A program made the translations under genes and the position numbers. A stretch of DNA of 64,000 bases from Lonepinella sp042468235 (GTDB taxonomy: Bacteria; Pseudomonadota; Gammaproteobacteria; Enterobacterales; Pasteurellaceae), in contig NZ_CP170386.1 in NCBI RefSeq assembly GCF_042468235.1, positions 2,046,001 to 2,110,000 on the forward strand, given 5' to 3'. The notes below the pieces were generated by a model. That model saw only the letters and a list, made by a program, of their open reading frames with translations. It did no database searches and had not been told where the DNA came from. Shown here piece after piece: positions 48,257 to 56,511 of this stretch. Every line of letters begins with the position of its first letter. Within the stretch, counting starts at the first letter, position 1.

Positions 48257-51151
48257 TTATTGACTCACTATCACCCTCAAACTATCCAATCGCCAGCGAG
48301 CTTGTTGTAAATGTTGTAATGCTTGTTGGCGCATTGTCTCTAAGCTGTTAATTTCATCTTGCCGAATATTCGGGTTGATGGCTTTTAATGCGGTTAGGCG
48401 TTCTAGTTCTTCGCTTAATTGTTTATCTGCCAACTGTTTGGCTTGCGTAATAATTTGTTTAGACTCAAGCATCATCAAGTTTTCTCCAGCCTTGAGCATT
48501 TGTTCTAAATTGGGGCGAACCATTTTCACCATTTTGTGTGCCATGGTTTTCTCCATCGGTTTAAGCTGTTTTTCAAGATGTTCGAATGTCACATTGGGAG
48601 CGAGATTATTGCCTTTGCTATCTAACAATAAGCGTACAGGTGTGGGTGGTAAAAAACGGTTTAGCTGCAAGCCTTTTGGAGCTTGGCTTTCCACTACGTA
48701 AATACATTCTAATAATAATGTCCCCGTTGGCAATTTTTTATTGCTTAACAAGCAAGTTGCCGTTTTGCCGATGTCGTTAGACAAGACTAAGTCAATGCCG
48801 TTGTGTAATATGGGGTGATCCCAACTGAGAAATTCCACATCTTCACGAGCTAAGGCAACATCTCGGCTAAATGTTACCGTGATACCGTCTTCTTTTAAAC
48901 CGGGGAAATCAGGCACTAACATTGTGCCAGTGGGCGTAATGACAATGGATTGTTCGCCTAAGTCTTCTTGTTCTACGCCAATAATATCGAATAAATTTAA
49001 GGTGAAATTGATTAATTCAGGGCTGTTGTCTTGCTCGGCAATTTGATTTGCTAACTGTTGAGCCTGAATACCACCGTTGGAATTTAATTCCAGTAAGCGA
49101 TCTCGTCCATTTTCGAGTTCGTCTTTCAGCTTGGCACGTTGTTTAGCTGTTTCTTTGATGAAATCGGCAAAACCATCAAGTGCGGTGGGATGTTGCAAAA
49201 AATGTTGTAATTTTTCACCGCACTTTTCAAATAACATTGCCCCCATTGGACAGGTTTGTTCAAAGGCATTTAAGCCTTGATGATACCAATCGGCTAACAA
49301 GGTTTGTGGCGTTTGAGCAAAACAAGGGACATGAATTTGAATTGCTTTAGTTTGCCCGATTCGGTCTAAACGCCCGATACATTGCTCTAATAAATCGGGA
49401 TTATCTGGCAAGTTAAACAGCACTAAATGTTGCGCAAATTGGAAATTTCGCCCTTCTGAACCGATACTTGAACTGAGTAATACTTGAGCACTTTGTTCTT
49501 GATCCGCAAAGTAAGCAGCGGCTCGATCTCGTTCAATAATCGACATATTTTGATGAAATACCGCACTACGAATCCCTTCTTTTTCTCGCAAGGCTTGCTC
49601 TAACTGAATCGCAGTTTGAGCCAGTTGGCAAATCACTAACACTTTCTCCGTGCGGTGATTTTTTAAGAACGTGACCAACCAATCAAAACGGGGATCAAAT
49701 TCGCACCATTTGGCATTGTCATTCATTTTCTGAAACAGCTGTTCTGGATAAAATAAACCTTGCTCAACATTTTCACCGAGAGAACGCATTACTTTCATGG
49801 TATTTTCATATTGCTTAGGTAATTCAAGGGTGATCTGATGATAAATCCGTTGCGGAAAGCCTTTTACGCCTGATCTGGTATTACGAAATAACAATCGACT
49901 GGTACCGTGACGGTCGATCAGATGACGAATGAGTTCTTGTCGAACGCTGGTTTTTTCTGGTTCGTTATGGCTCTCTAATACCTTAAATTGTGGCTCAATA
50001 TCTTGTTCGGATAACAGATCAGAAATGGCATTTTTTTGTACCGCACTTAACGATTTTTCTGTCAGTAAAGTTTGTACTGCCTTGGCAACAGGTTGATAAT
50101 TTTGCTGTTCTTGTAAGAACGCATGGTAATCATAAAAACGGTCATTATCTAATAAGCGTAAGCGGGCGAAATGCCCTTGTTGTCCGAGTTGTTCAGGCGT
50201 GGCAGTGAGGAGTAATACAGACGGAATTTGTTGAGCTAAGGTTTCTACTAACTGATATGCTGTACTTGGATTTTCAGGTGACCATTGTAAATGATGTGCT
50301 TCATCTACAATCAACATATCAAATTGGCTTGCGATTAACTGTTGCATTCGTTTTGGATTTGCCACTAACCAATCAATGGAACAAATAATGCGGTTTTCCG
50401 TATCAAAAGGATTTCGCTCTTGTTCATCTTCGGTTGCGGAAAAATCGCCAGCACGTTCTTCATCAAATAGCGAAAAATGCAAGTTAAAACGGCGTAGCAT
50501 TTCCACTAGCCATTGATGTTGCAAAGTTTCTGGCAGCAGGATTAATACTCGATCGGCACGTTCGGCAAAAATTTGTTGTTGTAAAATCATGCCAGCTTCA
50601 ATGGTTTTACCTAACCCAACTTCATCTGCTAACAATACTCGTGGTGCAATACGTTGACCTACTTCTTTGGCAATATGCAGTTGGTGGGGAATTAAGCCTG
50701 CTCGAATACCACATAGCCCACGTAAGGGAGATTGAAATTGTGCCTGTTGATGTTGTAAAGCACGATAACGCAAGGCAAAGCGATCCGAGCGATCGATTTG
50801 TTCTGCGAATAATTTATCTTGTGGTTGACTAAAACTGATATGACTGGCGAGTTCCATTTCTTTGAGCACCATTTCTTCGCCATTATCTAAACGTTGGACT
50901 AAATACAGGGCAATGTCATTATTCATCATCGTATCCACGATTTTTGCCTGCCAGCCTTGTTGATGTGTGATGTGATCGTGCTTTTTGAAGATCACACGGG
51001 TTAAAGGGGCAGTGGCAATGGCATAAATTCGGGTTTCTTGTGCGGCTGGGAAAGAAATTGTGATACTGCGGTGATTAAGTTCGGTGATGATGCCTAAACC
51101 GAGATCGTTCTCACTTTCGCTGATCCAACGTTGACCGATAGCAAATGACAT
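48257..51151 (-). CDS. rapA: RapA, RNA polymerase-recycling Swi2/Snf2 ATPase
   Basis: Helicase-like protein of 964 aa that binds RNA polymerase and helps recycle it. The N-terminal domain starts FAIGQRWISESENDLGLGII. The Swi2/Snf2 motor has Walker A LLADEVGLGKTIEAGMILQQ, DEAH box LIVDEAHHLQW, LLLTATPEQLGQQGHFARL and in lobe 2 SSIGSEGRNFQFAQHLVLF and CIGRLDRIGQTKAIQIHVP. Length and order agree with E. coli RapA. A pair of facing uptake signals lies in the C-terminal half and a third near 50041. Confidence 0.96.
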   Translation of the reverse strand: MSFAIGQRWISESENDLGLGIITELNHRSITISFPAAQETRIYAIATAPLTRVIFKKHDHITHQQGWQAKIVDTMMNNDIALYLVQRLDNGEEMVLKEMELASHISFSQPQDKLFAEQIDRSDRFALRYRALQHQQAQFQSPLRGLCGIRAGLIPHQLHIAKEVGQRIAPRVLLADEVGLGKTIEAGMILQQQIFAERADRVLILLPETLQHQWLVEMLRRFNLHFSLFDEERAGDFSATEDEQERNPFDTENRIICSIDWLVANPKRMQQLIASQFDMLIVDEAHHLQWSPENPSTAYQLVETLAQQIPSVLLLTATPEQLGQQGHFARLRLLDNDRFYDYHAFLQEQQNYQPVAKAVQTLLTEKSLSAVQKNAISDLLSEQDIEPQFKVLESHNEPEKTSVRQELIRHLIDRHGTSRLLFRNTRSGVKGFPQRIYHQITLELPKQYENTMKVMRSLGENVEQGLFYPEQLFQKMNDNAKWCEFDPRFDWLVTFLKNHRTEKVLVICQLAQTAIQLEQALREKEGIRSAVFHQNMSIIERDRAAAYFADQEQSAQVLLSSSIGSEGRNFQFAQHLVLFNLPDNPDLLEQCIGRLDRIGQTKAIQIHVPCFAQTPQTLLADWYHQGLNAFEQTCPMGAMLFEKCGEKLQHFLQHPTALDGFADFIKETAKQRAKLKDELENGRDRLLELNSNGGIQAQQLANQIAEQDNSPELINFTLNLFDIIGVEQEDLGEQSIVITPTGTMLVPDFPGLKEDGITVTFSRDVALAREDVEFLSWDHPILHNGIDLVLSNDIGKTATCLLSNKKLPTGTLLLECIYVVESQAPKGLQLNRFLPPTPVRLLLDSKGNNLAPNVTFEHLEKQLKPMEKTMAHKMVKMVRPNLEQMLKAGENLMMLESKQIITQAKQLADKQLSEELERLTALKAINPNIRQDEINSLETMRQQALQHLQQARWRLDSLRVIVSQ
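49178..49225. repeat. Inverted pair of uptake signals inside rapA
   Basis: AAGTGCGGT (49178-49186) and ACCGCACTT (49217-49225) face each other 30 bases apart within the coding sequence. Confidence 0.9.
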
Positions 51152-51357
51152 AATAGGGGGACACTCTTGTTATGGTAAATTAAGGGAACGTATTTTATCA
51201 AATATTTGCCAAAGGTAACAAGCTATCCTATGTATAAAATATTTTCCTTAAAATGTATTTATATGGTTAATTTTTACTATTTTGTAATTTATCCTTGACT
51301 TCATTAAAGTGCGGTGCAAAAATTCATCTGTTTGTTATTAATATTGAGGATCCTGTT

Positions 51358-52044
51358 ATGAACTATGTTAATGCCATTAAAAAAGAATTCTTTGGTGGTT
51401 GGAATACGATTGAAGCTCTATGGATTGTGGTTTTTGTTGGGGCTCAAATTTGGGCGTATGTACAAGAGCCAGATTCACCACTGGGCATGATCTCAGGCAT
51501 TGCGGGATTGTTATGTGTTATTTTCGTCAGTAAAGGAAAAATCAGTAACTACTTCTTCGGGCTTATTTTTGCTTATACTTATTTTTATGTAGCTTGGGGC
51601 AATAATTTTATCGGTGAAATGAATACCACGCTATATGTGTATATCCCAGCCCAATTTATTGGTTATTTTATGTGGAAAGCCAACATGCAAAATGACCAAC
51701 AGGGAAATGAGGAAGTGATTGCGAAAGCCTTAACCCCAACAGGTTGGCTGATTTTATTAGTGAGTATTGCAGTATGTTCATTCTTCTTTATTCAAGCGGT
51801 GAATGCGGCAGGGGGCAGTTCGGCATCGCTTGACGGCACCACCACGATTATTACCTTTGCTGCACAATTATTGATGATTTTGCGTTATCGTGAACAATGG
51901 GCGTTATGGATTGTGTTAAACATTCTCTCTATTGTTTTATGGGCAGAAACCCCAGCGATGTATATTATGTATAGCGGTTATTTATTGAACTCCATTTATG
52001 GGTATTACAACTGGACGAAATTAGTCAAAGTGGCAAGTAAATAA
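51358..52044 (+). CDS. pnuC: PnuC, nicotinamide riboside transporter
   Basis: Inner-membrane transporter of 228 aa with about seven hydrophobic helices; in Haemophilus PnuC imports nicotinamide riboside, the usable form of V factor. Seen: KEFFGGWNTIEALWIVVFVG, SNYFFGLIFAYTYFYVAWGN, YIPAQFIGYFMWKANM and the C-terminal YLLNSIYGYYNWTKLV (WxxW-like end). The ATG behind GAGGATCCTGTT is used; the longer frame begins in an uptake signal (51306) without support. Monocistronic, convergent with lacZ. Confidence 0.93.
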   Translation: MNYVNAIKKEFFGGWNTIEALWIVVFVGAQIWAYVQEPDSPLGMISGIAGLLCVIFVSKGKISNYFFGLIFAYTYFYVAWGNNFIGEMNTTLYVYIPAQFIGYFMWKANMQNDQQGNEEVIAKALTPTGWLILLVSIAVCSFFFIQAVNAAGGSSASLDGTTTIITFAAQLLMILRYREQWALWIVLNILSIVLWAETPAMYIMYSGYLLNSIYGYYNWTKLVKVASK

Positions 52045-52053
52045 GCATTCATT

Positions 52054-52088
52054 AAGGGGAAATTGCTCATATTTCCCCTTCTTTTTTT
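52054..52088. terminator. Terminator between pnuC and lacZ
   Basis: Ten-base perfect stem AAGGGGAAAT / ATTTCCCCTT, loop TGCTCAT, followed by CTTTTTTT. Strong for pnuC; the reverse side is A-rich enough to serve lacZ too. Confidence 0.88.
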
Positions 52089-52096
52089 ATGTTGTC

Positions 52097-55000
52097 CTAG
52101 ACAAATCTGAATTCAAATTCACAATCCCATTCTGTTTCCACTAACTGATATTGAGCGTTTAAACTCGGACCGCAAGAATTTGAGCCGATACCACTCATTT
52201 TATAATCCACACATAAAATAGACCTGTCTTCTGGCACCAGTTGATAATTATGTTTAACCGAACTAAGCTGTTCTTGGCTAAACGGCGAAAAGTTGAAACT
52301 AAACGGGTTGTTGCTGGTTATCCAAAATTCGTGGTTTTTTGACCGCACTTTTAACCAGTGGCAACTGTAATGGCTACCATATTCTTGTGGTTTCAGGTAA
52401 TCTACCGTTTGATTGAGCTTGCTTTGATGAATCGCTAACCAACAGGCGTGATGTTTATCAAGATAACTTTCCGAGAGCTCAGAATCATTACCATAACCAA
52501 AATAGCTGACCTGATCAAACTGTGGTGGTAGGAATAAACGCAGACCAAAACGTGGCAGAAAGGGTAAATGTTTTGCTTTTTCGCTGTGAATTTTAATGGT
52601 TAATCCGGTCTCAGAAAAATGATAAATGATAGTAAGGGTGAGAATTCTCGCTTGGCTGGTCGCAACTAAACCACATTTGGCACGGATTTCAATAGCATGA
52701 TTTGTTTTTTCAAGTGCAATATCATAAGCCCGAGTTTCCGCTCGGTTAAAACCAGCGGCAATCCAGTATTCTTTGATTAAACTATCGTTATCTAAGCAGG
52801 CTCGCCAAATATTAAAATCTAAAGGTTGACGTAATAAAGGCTCATTATGTTGGAAAATCTGGGTAATGATTCCTTTGCATTTATCAAACTGATAAACGAT
52901 ATTTTCCCCTTTAATTTCAATATGATTACCGGTTTCGGTATAATTCCACGGTGTATTTTCTCTTGGGAGCTTTGGTAATTGGAAAGAATTTGCTGGGAAT
53001 AGATTAATTTGGTCGAATCCTAATTCATGATGTTGTGCGATCAAAGCGGCGGATTTTTTCTGATAATAACGTAATTCTAGCGTCCAAACATGACCATTAT
53101 CGGCAGGTAAATCAAAGGGTAATTGAGTTTCTTGATGAGGTTCAAGATTTATCTCGGTTATCCATTTCTCTTCAATAATCTGACCATTCTCACTTAATTT
53201 AATTTGAATTTCAGCGAAATCTTGTAAATTAGAAAAATCCAAATAATTGGTCAGAAAAATTTTCCCTTGCTTAATCGTAGCTCTTATCGGACGATTAACA
53301 TTTTTAAGTTCAAGCAAGCTACTATGCGGTTTACGATCAGGCGAAACCAGCCCATCAACACAAAAATTACCATCATTCGGGGTGTCATCAAAATCTCCAC
53401 CATAGCCAAAATGCCCATTAGCGAGATAGGGTGCATGATCACACCATTCCCAAATAAACCCGCCTGCAGCATAGGCATGACGCTGAAAAACTTGCCAGTA
53501 ATCTTCCAAATCACCACAAGAATTGCCCATCGCATGACTATATTCACAAAGTAAATAAGGGCGAGTTTGTGGTTGACGACAATAGTGGTCAATTTCTGCT
53601 GTAGATGTGTACATTTCACTGTGAAAATCCAAATTTGACCAGTCATTTTGATGGGTGGAATGTTGGAAAATCGCATTTTCATAATGGACTAAACGACTTG
53701 GATCACGAGATTTTATCCAACTTGCCGCTTGTTCAAAATTTTCGCCATAGCCAGATTCGTTGCCTAATGACCAAATTAAGATCGAGGTGCGGTTTTTGTC
53801 ACGCTCAATATGTGCCAACGTGCGGTCTAAAATGGCCTTTTTCCATTCTGGGGAGCGAGCTATATAACAGTAATTATCAATGGTTTGCTGACGCACTTTA
53901 TCCGCATCTTGGGTAATTTTTGCCCCAAGTAAAATACTTTTTTCTGGCTGTTCGACATACACAGCATTGGTACCATGGCTTTCTATATCACTTTCACTGA
54001 TGAGATAAAAGCCAAATTGATCACAGAGTTCCGCAAACCATGGACTATTGGGATAATGTGCGGTACGAATGGCATTAATATTATGCTGTTTCATTAAGGT
54101 TAAATCAGTGATGGCTTGTTGCATATTAATGGTGTAACCTGTTTGGGGAGCGCTATCGTGGCGATTTACGCCTTTAAATTTGATCGCTTGTTGGTTAAAT
54201 AACAATACGCCATTTTTAACTTCAATATGACGAAAACCTATTCTTTGACAAATCGTTTCTTGTCCTGTGTTTAGCAATAAACAATAAAGCTGCGGTGATT
54301 CCGCATTCCATAATTGTACTTGTTCAAGTTGATATTGTAACTGTTGTTTGGCGACCGAACTGATGATTAAATTACCTTGTGGATCAAAAAGTTGCCATGA
54401 AATTTCAACCGGTTCTTGGCGGAAAGAAAATGCTACATTTAGCACCGCAGTTTGTAAATTATCGGTGAATGTCGTGCGAATAAAAAAATCTTGTAAATAA
54501 TTTTGTTCTCGTTCAAGTAAATAAACATCTCGGAAAATCCCCGACATACGGAATTTATCTTGATCTTCTAGATAGCTACCGTCACACCATTTCAATACCA
54601 ACACATGTAATTGATTTTCGCCTTGTTGCAAATAGTCGGTAAGATCAAATTCTGCAGTAGCATGGCTGACTTGGGAATAACCGACAAATTTTTGATTAAC
54701 ATATAAAAATAAACAACTATCCACGCCTTCAAAATTGATCAAATAACGTTTATGCGAACGCTTATTTAATTCAACACAACGATGATAAAGTCCACAAGGA
54801 TTTTGTTGTGGTACAAAAGGCGGATCAAAGGGGAAAGGGTAATTCACATTGGTGTAATGATGTTGGTCAAAGCCATGACTTTGCCAGTTAGACGGCACCG
54901 GAATATGTTGTTCAAAAGGATATTGTAGGAAATCTTCAGGAAGATCATGATAAGAAGCAAAATAGGCAAAATCCCAGTCACCATTAAGTGCGGTGAAAAA

Positions 55001-55135
55001 AAGAGAATTTTCCCTGCTATTTTTTTGGGTATTTTCCACCGCACTTTGGGGATTTTCATAAGGAATAAAATAGGCGTGGTGGGGCGTAGTATTGATATGG
55101 AGAATTTGTGGATCTTGGTAATAGTTCGGTAGCAT
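52097..55135 (-). CDS. lacZ: LacZ-type beta-galactosidase (GH2)
   Basis: Glycoside hydrolase family 2 enzyme of 1012 aa. The N-terminal jelly-roll contains FFTALNGDWDFAYFASYHDL, VPSNWQSHGFDQHHYTNVNY and KFRMSGIFRDVYLLER. The TIM barrel has the acid/base Glu in ILIWSLGNESGYGENF and the nucleophile Glu in RPYLLCEYSHAMGNSCGDL. The C-terminal domain 5 ends with GIGSNSCGPSLNAQYQL. ATG is placed seven bases after AAGGA; upstream codons of the longest frame contain that site. No lacY or lacI is near; the closest unit is the ula arm, read in the same direction. Confidence 0.95.
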   Translation of the reverse strand: MLPNYYQDPQILHINTTPHHAYFIPYENPQSAVENTQKNSRENSLFFTALNGDWDFAYFASYHDLPEDFLQYPFEQHIPVPSNWQSHGFDQHHYTNVNYPFPFDPPFVPQQNPCGLYHRCVELNKRSHKRYLINFEGVDSCLFLYVNQKFVGYSQVSHATAEFDLTDYLQQGENQLHVLVLKWCDGSYLEDQDKFRMSGIFRDVYLLEREQNYLQDFFIRTTFTDNLQTAVLNVAFSFRQEPVEISWQLFDPQGNLIISSVAKQQLQYQLEQVQLWNAESPQLYCLLLNTGQETICQRIGFRHIEVKNGVLLFNQQAIKFKGVNRHDSAPQTGYTINMQQAITDLTLMKQHNINAIRTAHYPNSPWFAELCDQFGFYLISESDIESHGTNAVYVEQPEKSILLGAKITQDADKVRQQTIDNYCYIARSPEWKKAILDRTLAHIERDKNRTSILIWSLGNESGYGENFEQAASWIKSRDPSRLVHYENAIFQHSTHQNDWSNLDFHSEMYTSTAEIDHYCRQPQTRPYLLCEYSHAMGNSCGDLEDYWQVFQRHAYAAGGFIWEWCDHAPYLANGHFGYGGDFDDTPNDGNFCVDGLVSPDRKPHSSLLELKNVNRPIRATIKQGKIFLTNYLDFSNLQDFAEIQIKLSENGQIIEEKWITEINLEPHQETQLPFDLPADNGHVWTLELRYYQKKSAALIAQHHELGFDQINLFPANSFQLPKLPRENTPWNYTETGNHIEIKGENIVYQFDKCKGIITQIFQHNEPLLRQPLDFNIWRACLDNDSLIKEYWIAAGFNRAETRAYDIALEKTNHAIEIRAKCGLVATSQARILTLTIIYHFSETGLTIKIHSEKAKHLPFLPRFGLRLFLPPQFDQVSYFGYGNDSELSESYLDKHHACWLAIHQSKLNQTVDYLKPQEYGSHYSCHWLKVRSKNHEFWITSNNPFSFNFSPFSQEQLSSVKHNYQLVPEDRSILCVDYKMSGIGSNSCGPSLNAQYQLVETEWDCEFEFRFV
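54986..55046. repeat. Inverted pair of uptake signals inside lacZ
   Basis: AAGTGCGGT (54986-54994) and ACCGCACTT (55038-55046) face each other 43 bases apart near the 5' end of lacZ. They lie in a variable stretch just before the conserved LNGDWDFAY. Confidence 0.9.
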
Positions 55136-55149
55136 AGCCAATTCCTTGT

Positions 55150-55182
55150 TTGATAACAAAAATAAGGGGGATTTAACCCCCT
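55150..55182 (-). terminator. Terminator or attenuator between ulaD and lacZ
   Basis: AGGGGG / CCCCCT with loop TTAAAT, followed on the minus strand by TATTTTTG. The lacZ ribosome site starts only a few bases after it. A TATAAT (minus strand, near 55187-55192) precedes the hairpin. Confidence 0.65.
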
Positions 55183-55219
55183 GTATTATATAATCAATTT
55201 ATTGGCATGAGAAAGCCGA

Positions 55220-55900
55220 TTATGCCCAATATTTGTCAATTTCAGCACGAATCGCTTCGGCAGTTTGTTTGCCTTTTTCACCCACTAATGCTCGACCAGC
55301 AATAAAGGCTTTGGCATTTTTGATTTCTTTGAATAGGTGAATTTGTTCTGGCACGATACCACCCGTGATAGATAATTCTAAACCTAATGCAGAAAGTTGT
55401 TTCATTAGGTTGACATCTTCATCTGTCCAACCTTTACCGGCTAATTCGGCATCACGAGAACGGTGATAAATGGCTTGTTTTACCCCTAATTCCACCCATT
55501 CTTTAGCATCTTTTTCTACTGACCAGTTACCGTAGATTTCAATTTGGATTTCTTTTTTCACTTTTAATTCAGGGTGAGCGGCATTGAATTCATCAGCCAC
55601 TTTTTTACAAGCAGCTTTAGTGGCTGGGTGAGCAGCAGCGGACACGGTTAACCAGTCGGCTCCAGCTTCAAATGCCATTTTAGCTAAAATTGCACCACCG
55701 TCAGTGGTTTTTAAATCACACACGATAATATGATTTGGGTGTAAAGCACGCAAAGTACTGACTGCTTTCATGCCTTCAGCGCAAGCAAGAATAGTTCCCA
55801 CTTCAATGATTTCGACCACGCTTTCCGCTTGTTTGGCATCGGCAACGGCTTTTTCGAGGCTTAATGAGTCAAGGGCGATTTGTAATAATGGTTTAGACAT
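55220..55900 (-). CDS. ulaD: UlaD, 3-keto-L-gulonate-6-phosphate decarboxylase
   Basis: OMP-decarboxylase-superfamily enzyme of 226 aa, turning 3-keto-L-gulonate 6-phosphate into L-xylulose 5-phosphate. LQIALDSLSLEKAVADAKQA, EIIEVGTILACAEG and VCDLKTTDGGAILAKMAFEA (the DxKxxD motif as DLKTTD) are clear. GADWLTVSAAAHPATK and SITGGIVPEQI follow. The inner ATG is preceded by AAAGGAAAAAATT. Last gene of the minus ula arm. An uptake signal lies just upstream (about 55933). Confidence 0.95.
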   Translation of the reverse strand: MSKPLLQIALDSLSLEKAVADAKQAESVVEIIEVGTILACAEGMKAVSTLRALHPNHIIVCDLKTTDGGAILAKMAFEAGADWLTVSAAAHPATKAACKKVADEFNAAHPELKVKKEIQIEIYGNWSVEKDAKEWVELGVKQAIYHRSRDAELAGKGWTDEDVNLMKQLSALGLELSITGGIVPEQIHLFKEIKNAKAFIAGRALVGEKGKQTAEAIRAEIDKYWA

Positions 55901-55975
55901 AATTTTTTCCTTTAATTGTGAGATAATATGAGAAGTGCGGTTGAATTTGAGCAAATTTTATCAACCGCAGGCAAG

Positions 55976-56446
55976 TTAAGCTAATGCAGCATCAATCACT
56001 GCAATCACTTCATCACTGCTTGTGCAGTTGAGTAATTTTTTCAAATCCACCCCTGTTTCGCTATTAGGATCTTCATCTTCTAGCACTTGGGTGATTTCCA
56101 TAATGCCTTGCATATGTTGATCGGAATCGCTACCCGCTAGGGTAATTAATACGCTGACCGGTTCATCTTCACCATCAAATACCACTGGTGTGGTTAAGGT
56201 GACTAATGCAAATGCGGTTTTAATGACCCCCTCTTCTGGGCGAGCATGTGGCATCGCAAGACCTGGCGAAAGGATGATGTAAGGTCCCATTTCTTTCACT
56301 TTGGCAATAATATTGTCATAGTAACGTGGTTCAATGGCACCCGATGCAACTAATAAGTCAGTACCGATTTTCACCGCTTCTTCCCAGTTATTTGCAGTTT
56401 GATTTAACTTAATGGAATGGTTAGCAATGAGAGATTCTTTTAACAT
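55976..56446 (-). CDS. ulaC: UlaC, ascorbate-specific PTS EIIA
   Basis: Phosphocarrier of 156 aa in the EIIA mannitol/fructose-like family. The phospho-acceptor is His 67 in ILSPGLAMPHARPEEG. TLTTPVVFDGEDEPVSVLIT and GSDSDQHMQGIMEITQVLED are characteristic. The inner ATG lies after AAGGAAATGTC. Positioned between ulaAB and ulaD, as expected for a PTS chain in which UlaC phosphorylates the IIB part of the fused permease. Confidence 0.94.
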   Translation of the reverse strand: MLKESLIANHSIKLNQTANNWEEAVKIGTDLLVASGAIEPRYYDNIIAKVKEMGPYIILSPGLAMPHARPEEGVIKTAFALVTLTTPVVFDGEDEPVSVLITLAGSDSDQHMQGIMEITQVLEDEDPNSETGVDLKKLLNCTSSDEVIAVIDAALA

Positions 56447-56511
56447 GACATTTCCTTCTTTGAACATTTAAACATGGGATCCCTCGGCTAATAAGCCGAG
56501 GGACGTAACAC

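Noticed and set aside
53267..53916. Overlapping plus- and minus-strand frames of 95-132 codons inside lacZ
   Set aside because: They are out of frame with an intact, conserved LacZ and have no independent support.
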